The position numbers were made by a program, and so were the translations under genes. Positions 34,356-44,349 of a stretch of DNA of 64,000 nucleotides are shown in pieces. The stretch comes from Micrasema longulum (lineage: Eukaryota; Arthropoda; Insecta; Trichoptera; Brachycentridae): the NCBI GenBank assembly GCA_022494885.1, contig JAGVSM010003414.1, forward strand, positions 930,001 to 994,000, read 5' to 3'. Under the pieces are notes generated by a model. It had not been told where the DNA came from. It did not search any database and saw only the letters and a list, made by a program, of their open reading frames with translations. Numbering within the stretch: position 1 is the stretch's first letter; each line of letters opens with the position of its first letter.

Positions 34356-34824
34356 AATAAAAGATATTTGGAAAAATTACACAACATTTTAGTGAAATAA
34401 AAAAGACGAATGTGTGGAACACATTTAAGATGGAAAACTAAGATGAACACCCTTAGCAATATTGCATTTCATGAAATCAAATACGTATAAATAGGTACTC
34501 CCCACTGGCACTGTGTCCAAAACAACCTCTGGATGTTTGAAATTACATTAAATAAATGCAAATTAATAAGATCCAGGTACAAAACATATTAATCATTTAA
34601 GGTGTTATTTAATAAAAAATACTTCTTTTAATATTCTTAAAATACTATCATAAACAAAAAGTTGAGATGCTTGAAAAAAAAACTGAAAAAAAATGATGTT
34701 CAGATTTTCTTCTTAGTATTGCCAAAATGTCCATATTTAAAAGCAGTTGAAAAAATCTAACCATAGTGTTTATTTTTGTAAATAACTTGTTTTAAAATCG
34801 ATGGAATAAATAAAATATTTCAAA

Positions 34825-35525
34825 AACAAGTTTAGGATATTTAAAAAAAGGTAATATGGAAGTCTAGGCATATAAATGGCCCCATGCCATTGGTCGGTTT
34901 GAGTGATAACTTTACGCACTGCAACGATTATTCTCTCAATTGTCAAATAATAATCATCATTACTCAATCCATAAGGCAGTGGATTGGCACTCCAATCGCA
35001 GCATATCTAGATGCATACATTTTTGTTGCATAGGGGAAGGTCTTATACTTCAGGTACCAGTCCAAGAAAAGTGAAATATTTCAGGGCTAAACCACCATTT
35101 AAACAAATACCTCACGCCCACCCTGCCGGGAATCGAACCAGAGACCTGAAGAATGGCAGGCGAGTGCGCCAACAACTACACTACGGGGCCCACTTATCTA
35201 AGATTTTTTATCTGAGTAGCCACAAATCGAAAACGCTCGTCCAGGATACTGTTTTCATTTCACACGTAGATTTGTATTCTTCATCTGCCTGGATCCAGAA
35301 AAGAATACATTTGTAAAATGATTCCATAGAATCTCAGCAATATCAATAATTTTTTCGGCTCTTTTAATTCACAAAAATCAACAAATGAAAGACCTGAAAA
35401 AGTGTTGATGTCCAAATATGACAAAATATTGAAAATAGTCTAAAATAATCACCTAAACCAGTCAATGGATAGGACATTGATCAGTAAATGCCTAGACTTT
35501 CATATCCCTTTAAAGATAGTTCTCA
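34825..35525. mobile_element. foldback-family copy with nested SINE
   Basis: The left part (34830-34980) has GGTAATATGGAAGTCTAGGC and CCATTGGTCGGTTTGAGTGA. The right part (35330-35525) has the complement, CACCTAAACCAGTCAATGGA and AATGCCTAGACTTTCATATC. Between them 34985-35325 holds a minus-strand SINE, so the SINE jumped into the foldback element. Layout matches the copy at 59568-60090. Confidence 0.7.
34985..35325 (-). mobile_element. tRNA-derived SINE nested in foldback copy
   Basis: Minus-strand B box at 35120 (CCGGGAATCGAACCAGAGAC on the plus strand) and A-box side GCGCCAACAACTACACTACG near 35167, with a diverged body to the left containing GAAATATTTCAGGGCTAAAC. It looks like the same broad SINE group as 11325 and 14025, in reverse. 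Confidence 0.65.
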
Positions 35526-38500
35526 ATCTATATTGTTTTACATTGTTTTATTTTATTCTCATGTTCCTTATGTCAACTGAAGACTTCTTGAAAGTGTCAA
35601 CGCAATTATTTAAGTGTATTTACAAAACAATGATAATTTTCACTTGCCCCACATTAACTATCGTAACCTACAAAATATTATTTAAGGATTCCCATAATTA
35701 TTTTTAAAGGAGGCAGGTAATTGTCAAAAAAAGTCATGTTAAGATCTTAAAGTGTTTTCTTAAAGTGTTTTAAAAAAAAGAAATCTTTTCTCTTAAAATT
35801 TAAGGCACGATAGTTTAAACAAGAGCGGTGGATTTTTAAGTAAATTGACGACATTTTCATCCAAACACATTATATGGTCACACAATAAACGTTTACATAT
35901 GAATTTACCACACATCTCTTAATAGCAAAAGATAGTAGCAAAATAATTCAATAAGCATACTGAATAATCTACTCAATAGATATTATTTCACACCTAAGGC
36001 CACAATTCAGTCCCACATAACTATATATGTATATTGCATTCTATGGTAAAGTGCAAATATTATATTATAATACTATAAAATTTTATTTAGTTAGCTTTCA
36101 GAAAAAACATAGGAAAATTCTTTGATACAAAACTGTATTCATTTCAACAGTAAAGTCAGCAAATAAGTGTATTTGAACCATTCTAAAAAAGGACATTTAA
36201 GAATATGTATATGTAAACCTTAGAAGTGTAGATTTTACCATCTCGAGGGGTAATAAATTGATTTGAAATAAAATGTTTATTGTTATTTATAAAAAACTGC
36301 ATCCGGAGGATTCTGTGTTAGTTTCAAAAGCCTCAATATTTACCTTGGTGTATTTTATACAGAACAACAGACGTGACGAGCGATATAAATTTAATACAAA
36401 TTCTGATTTTATAATATTACCAATTTTAACACAAGATAGTTTTCTTCGAACTAAAGAATATCAACACTTTGTTATATATTAACATTTTACATAAATGAAA
36501 AAAAAGAGCATATTAAGAGAATGAAAAATACTGATAGCATTTTTCTCAGTTGTTATGCTGTATTTCGAGAGCACTAGGTGCCAATGCTTTGGGTTGCATT
36601 GTAGCGTTCAGTATTGGGGCTGATATTATACACAGCTAGCACAGTGACAATGAAAAAATGCTATCAGCATCTAAAGGGCTGTGAAAATCTATGAAGTAGA
36701 ATAAAAAATAAAAAAACCATAGTAATTGATCTAAGCAAGAATCAAATGCCGGACCTTGTGTGTGCCAACACAAGGGCTAATATCTACACTATGAAGTCCA
36801 TCAATCAATGTTGTAGAAATACAACCATTCTAATATAATCTACAGGTCTGTTTAGAGAGCAGATAACTAATAGAAAATACAGTGGGGTTAAAAATATGTA
36901 AAATGTTACATTTTTGGATTTGGGGGTAGAAAAACTGAATAAAGAAAACAATACGAAAATAATCTACCAAGACAATGGTTCTTATATGGGACAGATCAAA
37001 AATATTTTTATATGTAATGTAGATAATCAATGTTACTAATACAATACGAGAATACTGTAGACGCAAGGGAAATCAATGAACAATATCACATATATTTATG
37101 AATTGAAAATATAAAAGGGCCACAAGTTAAACAAATATATCTACAAAATACAATTTTCACTACATACGAAATAGAAATAGTTTTTTCAAATACTATTTCA
37201 TTTCATAATAGTTAAAATGCGAGCGGTAAAGCACAGAGCGCACATTATTACTCTATAACTAGCCAATGACAGGACAAAACTTTGTAAACTTTTTTAAAAA
37301 ACTTACATATTCCCTTCTCAAAGGCGTCCATCTCTGTTGGAATATCAGTAAATGATTATTTATTGAATTTTATAGTCAAAACAATTTATTAAATGCATGA
37401 AATCTCTCCGAGTAATTAATAAATTTGATGAAAATATTTACTGAATAAGAATTGATTTAGTTTAAACATAAGTGGCACACTATGCATATTTTTAGTAACA
37501 AAATATACACAATATTTGCCACAATTTCGCACTGGAAATGTAATTTTACAAAATGCCACAAGCTTCTAGGTCCCTACTTACGACAAAAAATAAATACAAA
37601 ATATTATTTTAGGGAGGAAAATGACATACTATGATATAATATGTTATATTCTTTAACATATTATCACTTATAATTTGATAATATATTCACATATTTTATC
37701 AATATTCCATCAGATTCAAAATAATACATATAATGGGTCCTTTACCTAGGATATTGAAAAATAAAAAACAGTTATAAAACAAAGATTAAAGTATTATCAC
37801 ATAGAGTGTACTTATATTATTTTCATTGCAAAAATAGTTGTGGCGGACTTGCAAATTTGAGATTGTTAGCTGTGATGTTACTTGTACAGAAGCAATCCAG
37901 ATGAGTGAATGGCTTGCTTCAGTTGTATGGTTGAGAGATTCTCTATCATAGTTGAAGGTTTTAACACAACTCATTTGCCCAAACAATTGTCAGGCTGCAA
38001 GAAGCTGCAATGGATAGCACCAGAACTAAAATTGGAATTTTGCACCAAATTAAAGATTAATAAATATGCATACAATTATTAGTACAAACAATAAGAGAAG
38101 ATCTAGGTAGTGTTATTGAAAAGCTTAGATAAACCCTGGTTTAAAAAAAAAACAATATGTAAGTATCCTATCATTACTAATTAAATTTTAAAATTATTTC
38201 AATACTAAAATATCGGATTTTTCATAGATGCAAAATGTGTCTTCAGGACCTTTGTTAACTACCATTTTTGCAACTAGTGTGTACCCGTTTTTTGCACTGT
38301 ATCGTCCGTTGGACAGTATTGTATGGGCTAGTACGAATAAACGAATTGTCAACAAGGACTACTGTTTCTCACCGGCCCATTAATACGATAAAAAACCGTC
38401 TATAACAAGAGGCCTCAGTTTTATATTGAATGATTTCTTTTAAAACGAAAATCTCAATTTAAAAAAAAATAATTGAATTCATTTTATCGCCTATTTAACT
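35526..38500. other. gene-free AT-rich stretch between foldback copy and REXO1
   Basis: No supported coding region. It contains a 136-bp MITE (36531-36666), a degenerate tRNA-like patch at about 36741-36800, and a foldback-family end at 37255-37345 (AGCCAATGACAGGACAAAAC, ATATTCCCTTCTCAAAGGCG). The remainder is simple A/T-rich DNA. Confidence 0.45.
36531..36666. mobile_element. short MITE, TIR CTGATAGCATTTTTC
   Basis: CTGATAGCATTTTTC at 36531 and GAAAAAATGCTATCAG ending at 36666 are inverted copies bounding 136 bp. No coding potential. A second internal pair (CAGTTGT / ACAATG) extends the match loosely. Confidence 0.65.
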
Positions 38501-38581
38501 TCCAACATCAGGGTGTACAACTGTTTAATAATGGGAAGAGACCACAATTAAAAATATTCTTTAACAATTAAATCACCTTTT

Positions 38582-41500
38582 TTATCTAGTTTTCAGTTCT
38601 TCTTTTAATTTCCAGATTAACAATTCCATACAAACAGTGGCATCTTCTGCACTGTCGTGTCCTTCCAATGAATTTTGAATAATTTTCTTCAAATACTCGG
38701 AAGTTAGATTACGCAAAGCTCGCTTGTATGGCGGGCCCATTTTGTGGGGGAATAATACACTGGTGTCTACCACAGTATCGTGGATTAATTTCAAAGCTTT
38801 GAAATCAGATTCCAAACTATGGCCAACTAAAATAGTTTTGTCAGAAAACATGTGAAGAAACGTTGCCTGTACTTCCAGCAATGTAGTTGTTACATCTCTC
38901 ATGTCTTCTTCAGTTAATCCAGAGTATCGAGTGTTGTAGTCAATAATGGGATATAAAGGTTTAACTAGGGACTCGTAAACAACCTTTAGATTATTATCTA
39001 TCACAGTTACTCTTGTTAGATCTAAACCGTTAGATGTATAGCACATCTCGCAATCTAGAGCATACACTTTATAGTCATGATCACCACTAGAAACTTCGTT
39101 AGGTAGAGTTTTAACAAACCCACGCAAGTTGTCATGATCGGTATATTCATAAACGTGACAGGATGCAGAGAGGCAACCATCTGATGTCATGTCTTGGCCA
39201 CAACACTGATACTTAACTTCTCCTCTAAACCTGTATTTGTTGTTAGGGTGATATATGCACTCTTCCTTCCTGACTGCCATACCCTTTTTATCTACTTGGT
39301 ATTCTTTTTTACAACGACTACATAATCTGATGAATCCTTTTTGTGGTTTTTGTCTAGTATTTTGAGTGAATATTTTCGCTAGACCTTTTTCTTTCTTTTC
39401 GGGGTGGGGTCGCGGGAAACCATTTTCTCTTAACTCTTCTTCGGTTAAGACCCATCTTGAAATATTTTCATAAAATCTCACCCCCTTGAGTTCTTTTGAG
39501 AAATTACTTTCTTTTTTATACTTATTTTCTATGCTCCAAGAAGAACTATCTGCGAGTTTGCCCAGCAAAACTTTATTGTGCGAAAGACTTCCTTTTGACG
39601 AGTCGGAACTGTTTATTTTAACACCTCCAGCTTCTTGGATTTCTTTACGCAGCCTCGAAATAGTTAATATTGCTGAATTTTTATAAATAGGGACAGCTGT
39701 ACATTTTTTATTTGTGTACAATTCCTCTTGTTGAGCTCGATTATAGGCATCTTCAACAGTTAGATATATTTTAAGGCATTCGTCAATCATTAAGTTGAGA
39801 TAACGCGATCTGATGTTTACTGGTATTTTAGAAGCTAATGGTTCCAATACTCCCGGACGGTCACAAAACTTCTCGTTTGGCATATGGGCTACTCTTGAAG
39901 TTCCCTTTGTTACTGTTTGGGTAATAGTAATGCTGGATTTGGGTGGTGGTTCAAGTACTTTAGGTAGAGACTTCTTGGCATATAGCAATGTAGAAACATT
40001 AGGCACATGCGCAATTCTCACTTTGGAGGAACTGACACTAGGACTCGAGGAGGGTTCATCGGGTAGAAACTGAGACTGGGATTGAAGATTTTCAGTACTA
40101 GGTCTCTTTCTTGATTCATGGAATTTCCTAACTGCTAAGTATCGATCATTCGCTAACTGAACAGCTTTTCCTTTGTGGTCTGGTAAGACGGTAGACGGAG
40201 TTCGATAAATAGTTTGATTAGTGAGATGCGCAACTCTTTTCTTACTAATAGGAATGGTGTCACTTTTAGCACTATCCAATTTGGCCGAATTAGATGGGTT
40301 AACAACTTCTTTAGAAGACGGAACATATTCTTCAAATATACGCATGCATTCCTGTGTAATCCGTTCTTCGTCAGAATCGGAAAATTCTTCAATTAATTCA
40401 GTGTCTGATGTAATATCATCTGAACTTGGTGAACTAATTAAAGTGGATTCTTTAGATTGGGAAATATCTTTGCCTGATTTGTGTTTTTCTTCTTGTTTGT
40501 GTCGTTTATAATCTCTGTCCTTTGATTTTTTTGAAGTTTCATCAATAGAATTCTGCTTTGACAAATTTGTTGATTTATGATCCTTGGCACTAATTTTTTT
40601 TTCGGAAGAACTACTTTTACTGTTGTTACTTTTTGATTTTGAAGATGAACTGTGGGATGATTTTGAAGATTTATGATCAGTATGTCTATTTTTTAATTCA
40701 TTTGATTTAGTAGATGAACTTTTTGATTTATTTTCAGAACTTAAACTTTTATCTTTTGATATTGTCCTTCCATCATCTCTTTTTTTTGAAGATTGGTGTT
40801 TGTCAATTTCTTTTTTAGAAATTACCTTACTGCTATCGTTTTTGGGAATCACTTTGGTTCCTTCACTTCTCGAAGTAGATTTATCCTTTTCTCGGTGAGC
40901 CGATTTGGAGGTTTTATGACTTTTTGAGCTTTGTTTGTCAAATTTGTGTTCACCTTTTGAATTTTCAGATTTGTGATCACTTTTTGAATTTTCAGATTTG
41001 TGATCACTTTTTATATTTTCAGATTTGTGATCACTTTTTATATTTTCGGATTTGTGCTCACTTTTAGAACTCTCAGATTTATGCTCACTTTTGGTCTCAC
41101 ATTTGGTATATTTTTTGGAATGATCTCTTGAACTAGAGGATTTAGAACTAGAAGATTTAGATTTTGAAGGATTTTTATTAGTTATTGCGGAATCTATTTT
41201 GGTGACAACTGGAGGTTTCGATTTATCCAGTTTTCCGGGTAGTTCTTCACTATTACTAACTATATTGCGAACGGCAAAAGATTTTTTGACATCATTTTCA
41301 TCATCCAGAATCTGGCCCAAAATTTCAAATTCTGAATCCAAATCTTCTAAGTCGTCCAACTCATTGTTGGATACACGAGCTTTTTTTGTACCGGGTTCAT
41401 CTTCCTCGTCACTGGAAAACTTAGGATTTGTAGATTTGGTTAGAGGAGTTGGTTGGTAAGTCAAACTAGAAGTATAACAAGGACTCTTGTTTCCAATATT

Positions 41501-42361
41501 GATGGCGGAATACAGGGTATTGGTGGGACAGTAACTGGAGGTGCTGTAATCTGCTGACACAACTGCCCCGGGACTGTACGTTACTCCAGATACACCGACA
41601 CACCCACTGTCACTGGGAGTGTAGAGAGACACGTTGCTGAACTCGCTGATGCTAGACTTGTCTGTCGGAGTGTAGGAATTACTCTTGCTGTCACTATACT
41701 GCTTTGGTTCACCAGAGGTGCTCATGGGGCTGTATGGAGCGGGCTTGTGGGTGCTCAATGAACCCGGAAGGTATTTCACAGTTGACTCACACTCTGTTGT
41801 TGTGGGAGTATATTTCTCGAGATTCGATTGAGATGAAAATGTTTTGACACTGCCGCTGGACGCCGTTAGATATGTAGATGTTTCGGATTTAGCTGTCAAT
41901 CGAATGCTGTGACTTCGAGAGGGTCTGTGTGGAGTGTAAGGAACAGGAATATGTTTACGATTTAAATATTCCTTTCGACTAGGAGCCGGTACGAATTCAT
42001 TACTTGGCAGCATAAACCTATTTAATTCCGAAATAGGGGTAGGATTGTAAGTCACTTTCGCGGTCGAAGAACTGACATTTTTATTGCTCGTTGCAGGCGT
42101 CAATTCTTGAACTACTTTGGTTATCAATGATCGCGAATTGACACTGCCGTCATTTTCATCAAGATTATTCTCAGAGTGAAGTAAAACTTTCTTAACAGCC
42201 TCTGATACGAGTTGCTGTAAAATTTCTCCATTTTCAAATGGTTCGTTCGAATCAGATATTTCTTTTTTCGTATGCCGAAAATGGCAATACGGACGTTCAC
42301 ATAAACCGCTTTCATAAAAGGGACAATTAATACCTTTAAAGTATCCAGTAGAAGGCAACAT
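38582..42361 (-). CDS. REXO1: REXO1-type RNA exonuclease, 1259 aa, single exon
   Basis: One uninterrupted frame of 1259 residues. Residues 13-30 form a C3H1-like finger (C13, C21, C26, H30). Residues 105-302 carry ten YxP motifs (Y105, 141, 184, 197, 210, 230, 247, 262, 277, 302). About 400-640 is Ser/Lys/His-rich with 10-residue KSDHKSENIK-type repeats. Cysteines 1014, 1017, 1035, 1053-1054, 1063 and 1068 look metal-binding. The C-terminal DEDDh exonuclease has D1103 and E1105 (DCEM), D1186 (VGHSLESD), H1235 and D1240 (HDSAED), so all catalytic residues are present. REXO1 proteins are nuclear 3'-5' exonucleases, and vertebrate REXO1 binds Elongin A; that is family knowledge. Start and stop are clear; the lack of introns is notable. 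dUTPase begins 2 kb away on the other strand. Confidence 0.94.
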   Translation of the reverse strand: MLPSTGYFKGINCPFYESGLCERPYCHFRHTKKEISDSNEPFENGEILQQLVSEAVKKVLLHSENNLDENDGSVNSRSLITKVVQELTPATSNKNVSSSTAKVTYNPTPISELNRFMLPSNEFVPAPSRKEYLNRKHIPVPYTPHRPSRSHSIRLTAKSETSTYLTASSGSVKTFSSQSNLEKYTPTTTECESTVKYLPGSLSTHKPAPYSPMSTSGEPKQYSDSKSNSYTPTDKSSISEFSNVSLYTPSDSGCVGVSGVTYSPGAVVSADYSTSSYCPTNTLYSAINIGNKSPCYTSSLTYQPTPLTKSTNPKFSSDEEDEPGTKKARVSNNELDDLEDLDSEFEILGQILDDENDVKKSFAVRNIVSNSEELPGKLDKSKPPVVTKIDSAITNKNPSKSKSSSSKSSSSRDHSKKYTKCETKSEHKSESSKSEHKSENIKSDHKSENIKSDHKSENSKSDHKSENSKGEHKFDKQSSKSHKTSKSAHREKDKSTSRSEGTKVIPKNDSSKVISKKEIDKHQSSKKRDDGRTISKDKSLSSENKSKSSSTKSNELKNRHTDHKSSKSSHSSSSKSKSNNSKSSSSEKKISAKDHKSTNLSKQNSIDETSKKSKDRDYKRHKQEEKHKSGKDISQSKESTLISSPSSDDITSDTELIEEFSDSDEERITQECMRIFEEYVPSSKEVVNPSNSAKLDSAKSDTIPISKKRVAHLTNQTIYRTPSTVLPDHKGKAVQLANDRYLAVRKFHESRKRPSTENLQSQSQFLPDEPSSSPSVSSSKVRIAHVPNVSTLLYAKKSLPKVLEPPPKSSITITQTVTKGTSRVAHMPNEKFCDRPGVLEPLASKIPVNIRSRYLNLMIDECLKIYLTVEDAYNRAQQEELYTNKKCTAVPIYKNSAILTISRLRKEIQEAGGVKINSSDSSKGSLSHNKVLLGKLADSSSWSIENKYKKESNFSKELKGVRFYENISRWVLTEEELRENGFPRPHPEKKEKGLAKIFTQNTRQKPQKGFIRLCSRCKKEYQVDKKGMAVRKEECIYHPNNKYRFRGEVKYQCCGQDMTSDGCLSASCHVYEYTDHDNLRGFVKTLPNEVSSGDHDYKVYALDCEMCYTSNGLDLTRVTVIDNNLKVVYESLVKPLYPIIDYNTRYSGLTEEDMRDVTTTLLEVQATFLHMFSDKTILVGHSLESDFKALKLIHDTVVDTSVLFPHKMGPPYKRALRNLTSEYLKKIIQNSLEGHDSAEDATVCMELLIWKLKEELKTR
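40943..41095 (-). repeat. 30-bp coding tandem repeat in REXO1
   Basis: Five to six 30-bp units close to CACTTTTTGAATTTTCAGAT then TTGTGAT (plus strand) encode the KSDHKSEN(I/S)K decapeptide. Two adjacent units are almost identical, so copy number may vary by slippage. They are in frame and keep the ORF open. Confidence 0.85.
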
Positions 42362-44195
42362 TTTAGAGTATTTACTTGTTATTGTTAGTACAAAAATATA
42401 CTCTCAAACAATAACCTAGAAACAAATGACATTTGGTAACCTGTTGTTGTATAGATTATGACCAATATGAGAAATTCCAAATTCCAAGAATAACGAACAG
42501 CATAGCAAACCTAAGAAAACGAAATAATCGTAGACAATATGGAATAGATTTTCTAAATATCCGCACAAATAACGAGACTAAAAATATGGTACTTTTTTTT
42601 AAACATGTGTGAAATAAGGGCGTAGATTTTCACGATCACTGTTCTAAATATTAACCGTGTTTTTGAATGATCCGTGCAGGATGGATTCGTTTTAATGTTT
42701 CGGCTACCGTTGCAGGAGACATCTTCAGGGTAATATATTAATAGTTTGTACCGTGTCAGTACGCAGTCGGCAACAGGTACATTCAATATCATTTTGTTGT
42801 TTTGCCTATGTAGTCTTCCCACAGAGATTTTTCAGAAACTAGAATGCACGAATGATTAAAGAGGCAATTGAAATATATTAACACCCAAATTACATTTTCA
42901 AAATTTGAACTAAAGATAATTCCCGGTACCTTTTACATATTTTATTTTATTTGGGAAATCGACAGTTCTACATACATATTTATAATAAACAAATAGATGT
43001 AGTGTATATATGAGACAAACAACAAAAAAATACACCAAATGTACCTACTTCCGATTGCGACACGGTATAAACTACTAGCGCATAAACACAATTTTTTACA
43101 GTTTACCCTTCCTGGAACGGTAGTCGTTCAAAATGAAGTTCGGGTCCTAATCCGAATTTTAAAATACTTACAGTAATTTGCATAATTCGGCTATCAAAAC
43201 GCAAATATTTGGATTAAGCAAAAATAGAAATTCAAAATTAAATTTTTCAAAGTCATATAAAACTTGATTTGGAATAATTAAATTTTGCCAAAAAAAATCA
43301 GAAAGTGAATTGTTTATAATAAATTATTAAATCTATGTAAATAATAAAAATTTTCAAAATATCATTTTATATTTTGATCAAATTTCATACTTAAGTATAA
43401 TGTCTTAATAACTTAAGTGTCTGTGCTTACCAAAATGTCAACCTGTTTATTTTTATTTTATTTTTATTTTTGCACTACAACAGGCCAGGAAGCCCAATTA
43501 CAGTGGTGATCACATCACAGAACACCCAGGCTTGAGAAAAATCACATTTTAATTTTTGTGTTCTCACCAGGAATCGAACCCGGAACCTTCCATGCGTGAG
43601 TCCAGCGTCTTGACCACTACACCACGGAGGCCGCCCTTTAGCAATATATACATTTTATTTTTTAACAATGGAGCTAAATATGGTTAATATTGTTTCAACA
43701 CAGTGTTTAATTTAACAAACAAAGGGAATAATTGATACCACAAAATAATATTACCTAGATCTAATGTAAACATTACTTCATATACATACATGATGTATAT
43801 GCAATCTACGCGTTCGAACACATTATTTTTTTCATCGGGAATTCCGGTTTCATACAGTTGAGCACTCCGGCACGTAATTGGAACAATCGAGCATTATTAT
43901 TCAAAATATTAACATGTTTTCCGTGTTTTCTGGCATTTCCTGGTTGGTGCAGTAACTCAGAAGAATCTTACATTCACTTAAGATTGTTTTAATTTATAAA
44001 AATCAGCATATTGAAAAATATAAAACTATATAGAATGATAAGTAAAACCAGTAAATGATGTGTCACAAGCCAACATCACCGTGGTGTTGCATAAGCTCTG
44101 TAAATGCCCGCAAAGTCTAATGGTAGGTACTTTATCTACTCTTGTCATTCACATATTTTTCATTATATCATAATTATATTTGAGACAAATATTGT
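42362..44195. other. REXO1-dUTPase divergent intergenic region
   Basis: Holds the REXO1 5' side on the left and the dUTPase promoter on the right. At 42660-42760 the minus strand has CCTGAAGATGTCTCCTGCAA followed by CGGTAGCCGAAACATT, a pattern common in insect retroelement tails. A minus-strand SINE lies at 43450-43640. The rest is AT-rich with nothing recognised. Confidence 0.5.
43450..43640 (-). mobile_element. complete short tRNA-derived SINE
   Basis: Minus strand: head GGCCTCCGTGGTGTAGTGGT, B box GGGTTCGATTCCTGG, body with GTGTTCTGTGATGTGATCAC and an A-rich tail (T-rich at 43447 on the plus strand). About 180 bp. The body differs from the CATGGTCGAC family, so this is another SINE lineage. 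The 5' GGCCTCC does not pair with the bases after the B box, ruling out a working tRNA. Confidence 0.8.
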
Positions 44196-44201
44196 CTCTG
44201 G

Positions 44202-44213
44202 TTTGGCGCCAAA
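44202..44213. promoter_or_regulatory. palindromic E2F-type site upstream of dUTPase
   Basis: TTTGGCGCCAAA reads the same on both strands and fits the E2F/DP consensus TTTSSCGC in both directions. It lies 136 bp before the dUTPase ATG and about 25 bp before a TCAGT initiator-like sequence at 44238. dUTPase is an S-phase gene and a known E2F target in animals, so the site makes biological sense. Use in this species is inferred. Confidence 0.65.
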
Positions 44214-44237
44214 AATCTTCATTATCTGTGATTGCAG

Positions 44238-44242
44238 TCAGT
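44238..44242 (+). promoter_or_regulatory. TCAGT initiator-like motif for dUTPase
   Basis: The arthropod initiator consensus TCAGT occurs here (GCAGTCAGTGCAG) and again at about 44297 (GTGTTCAGTG). No TATA box at the usual spacing is evident. Either could be the transcription start. Confidence 0.35.
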
Positions 44243-44349
44243 GCAGTTAACAAGGTTTTCGCTCGTATTTTGCAGATTCTGCGGGATTTGCAGTGTTCAG
44301 TGTTTAATAACTAAATATATATTGTCTTGAATATCTTCAACTGCTCAGT

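Noticed and set aside
36741..36800. tRNA-like patch (GAATCAAATGCCGGACC on plus strand)
   Set aside because: Too degenerate to call a SINE or tRNA; only a B-box-like string remains.
40943..41095. Regular 30-bp repeats, considered as a CRISPR array
   Set aside because: The repeats are directly adjacent with no spacers and encode an in-frame decapeptide in REXO1; the host is a eukaryote.
42553..42822. 89-codon minus-strand ORF with PEDVSCNGSRNIKTN
   Set aside because: Looks like a retroelement tail pattern rather than a host gene, and is too short to assign to a family.
43565..43635. tRNA gene on the minus strand
   Set aside because: A and B boxes are good but the acceptor-stem ends do not pair and an A-rich SINE tail follows.
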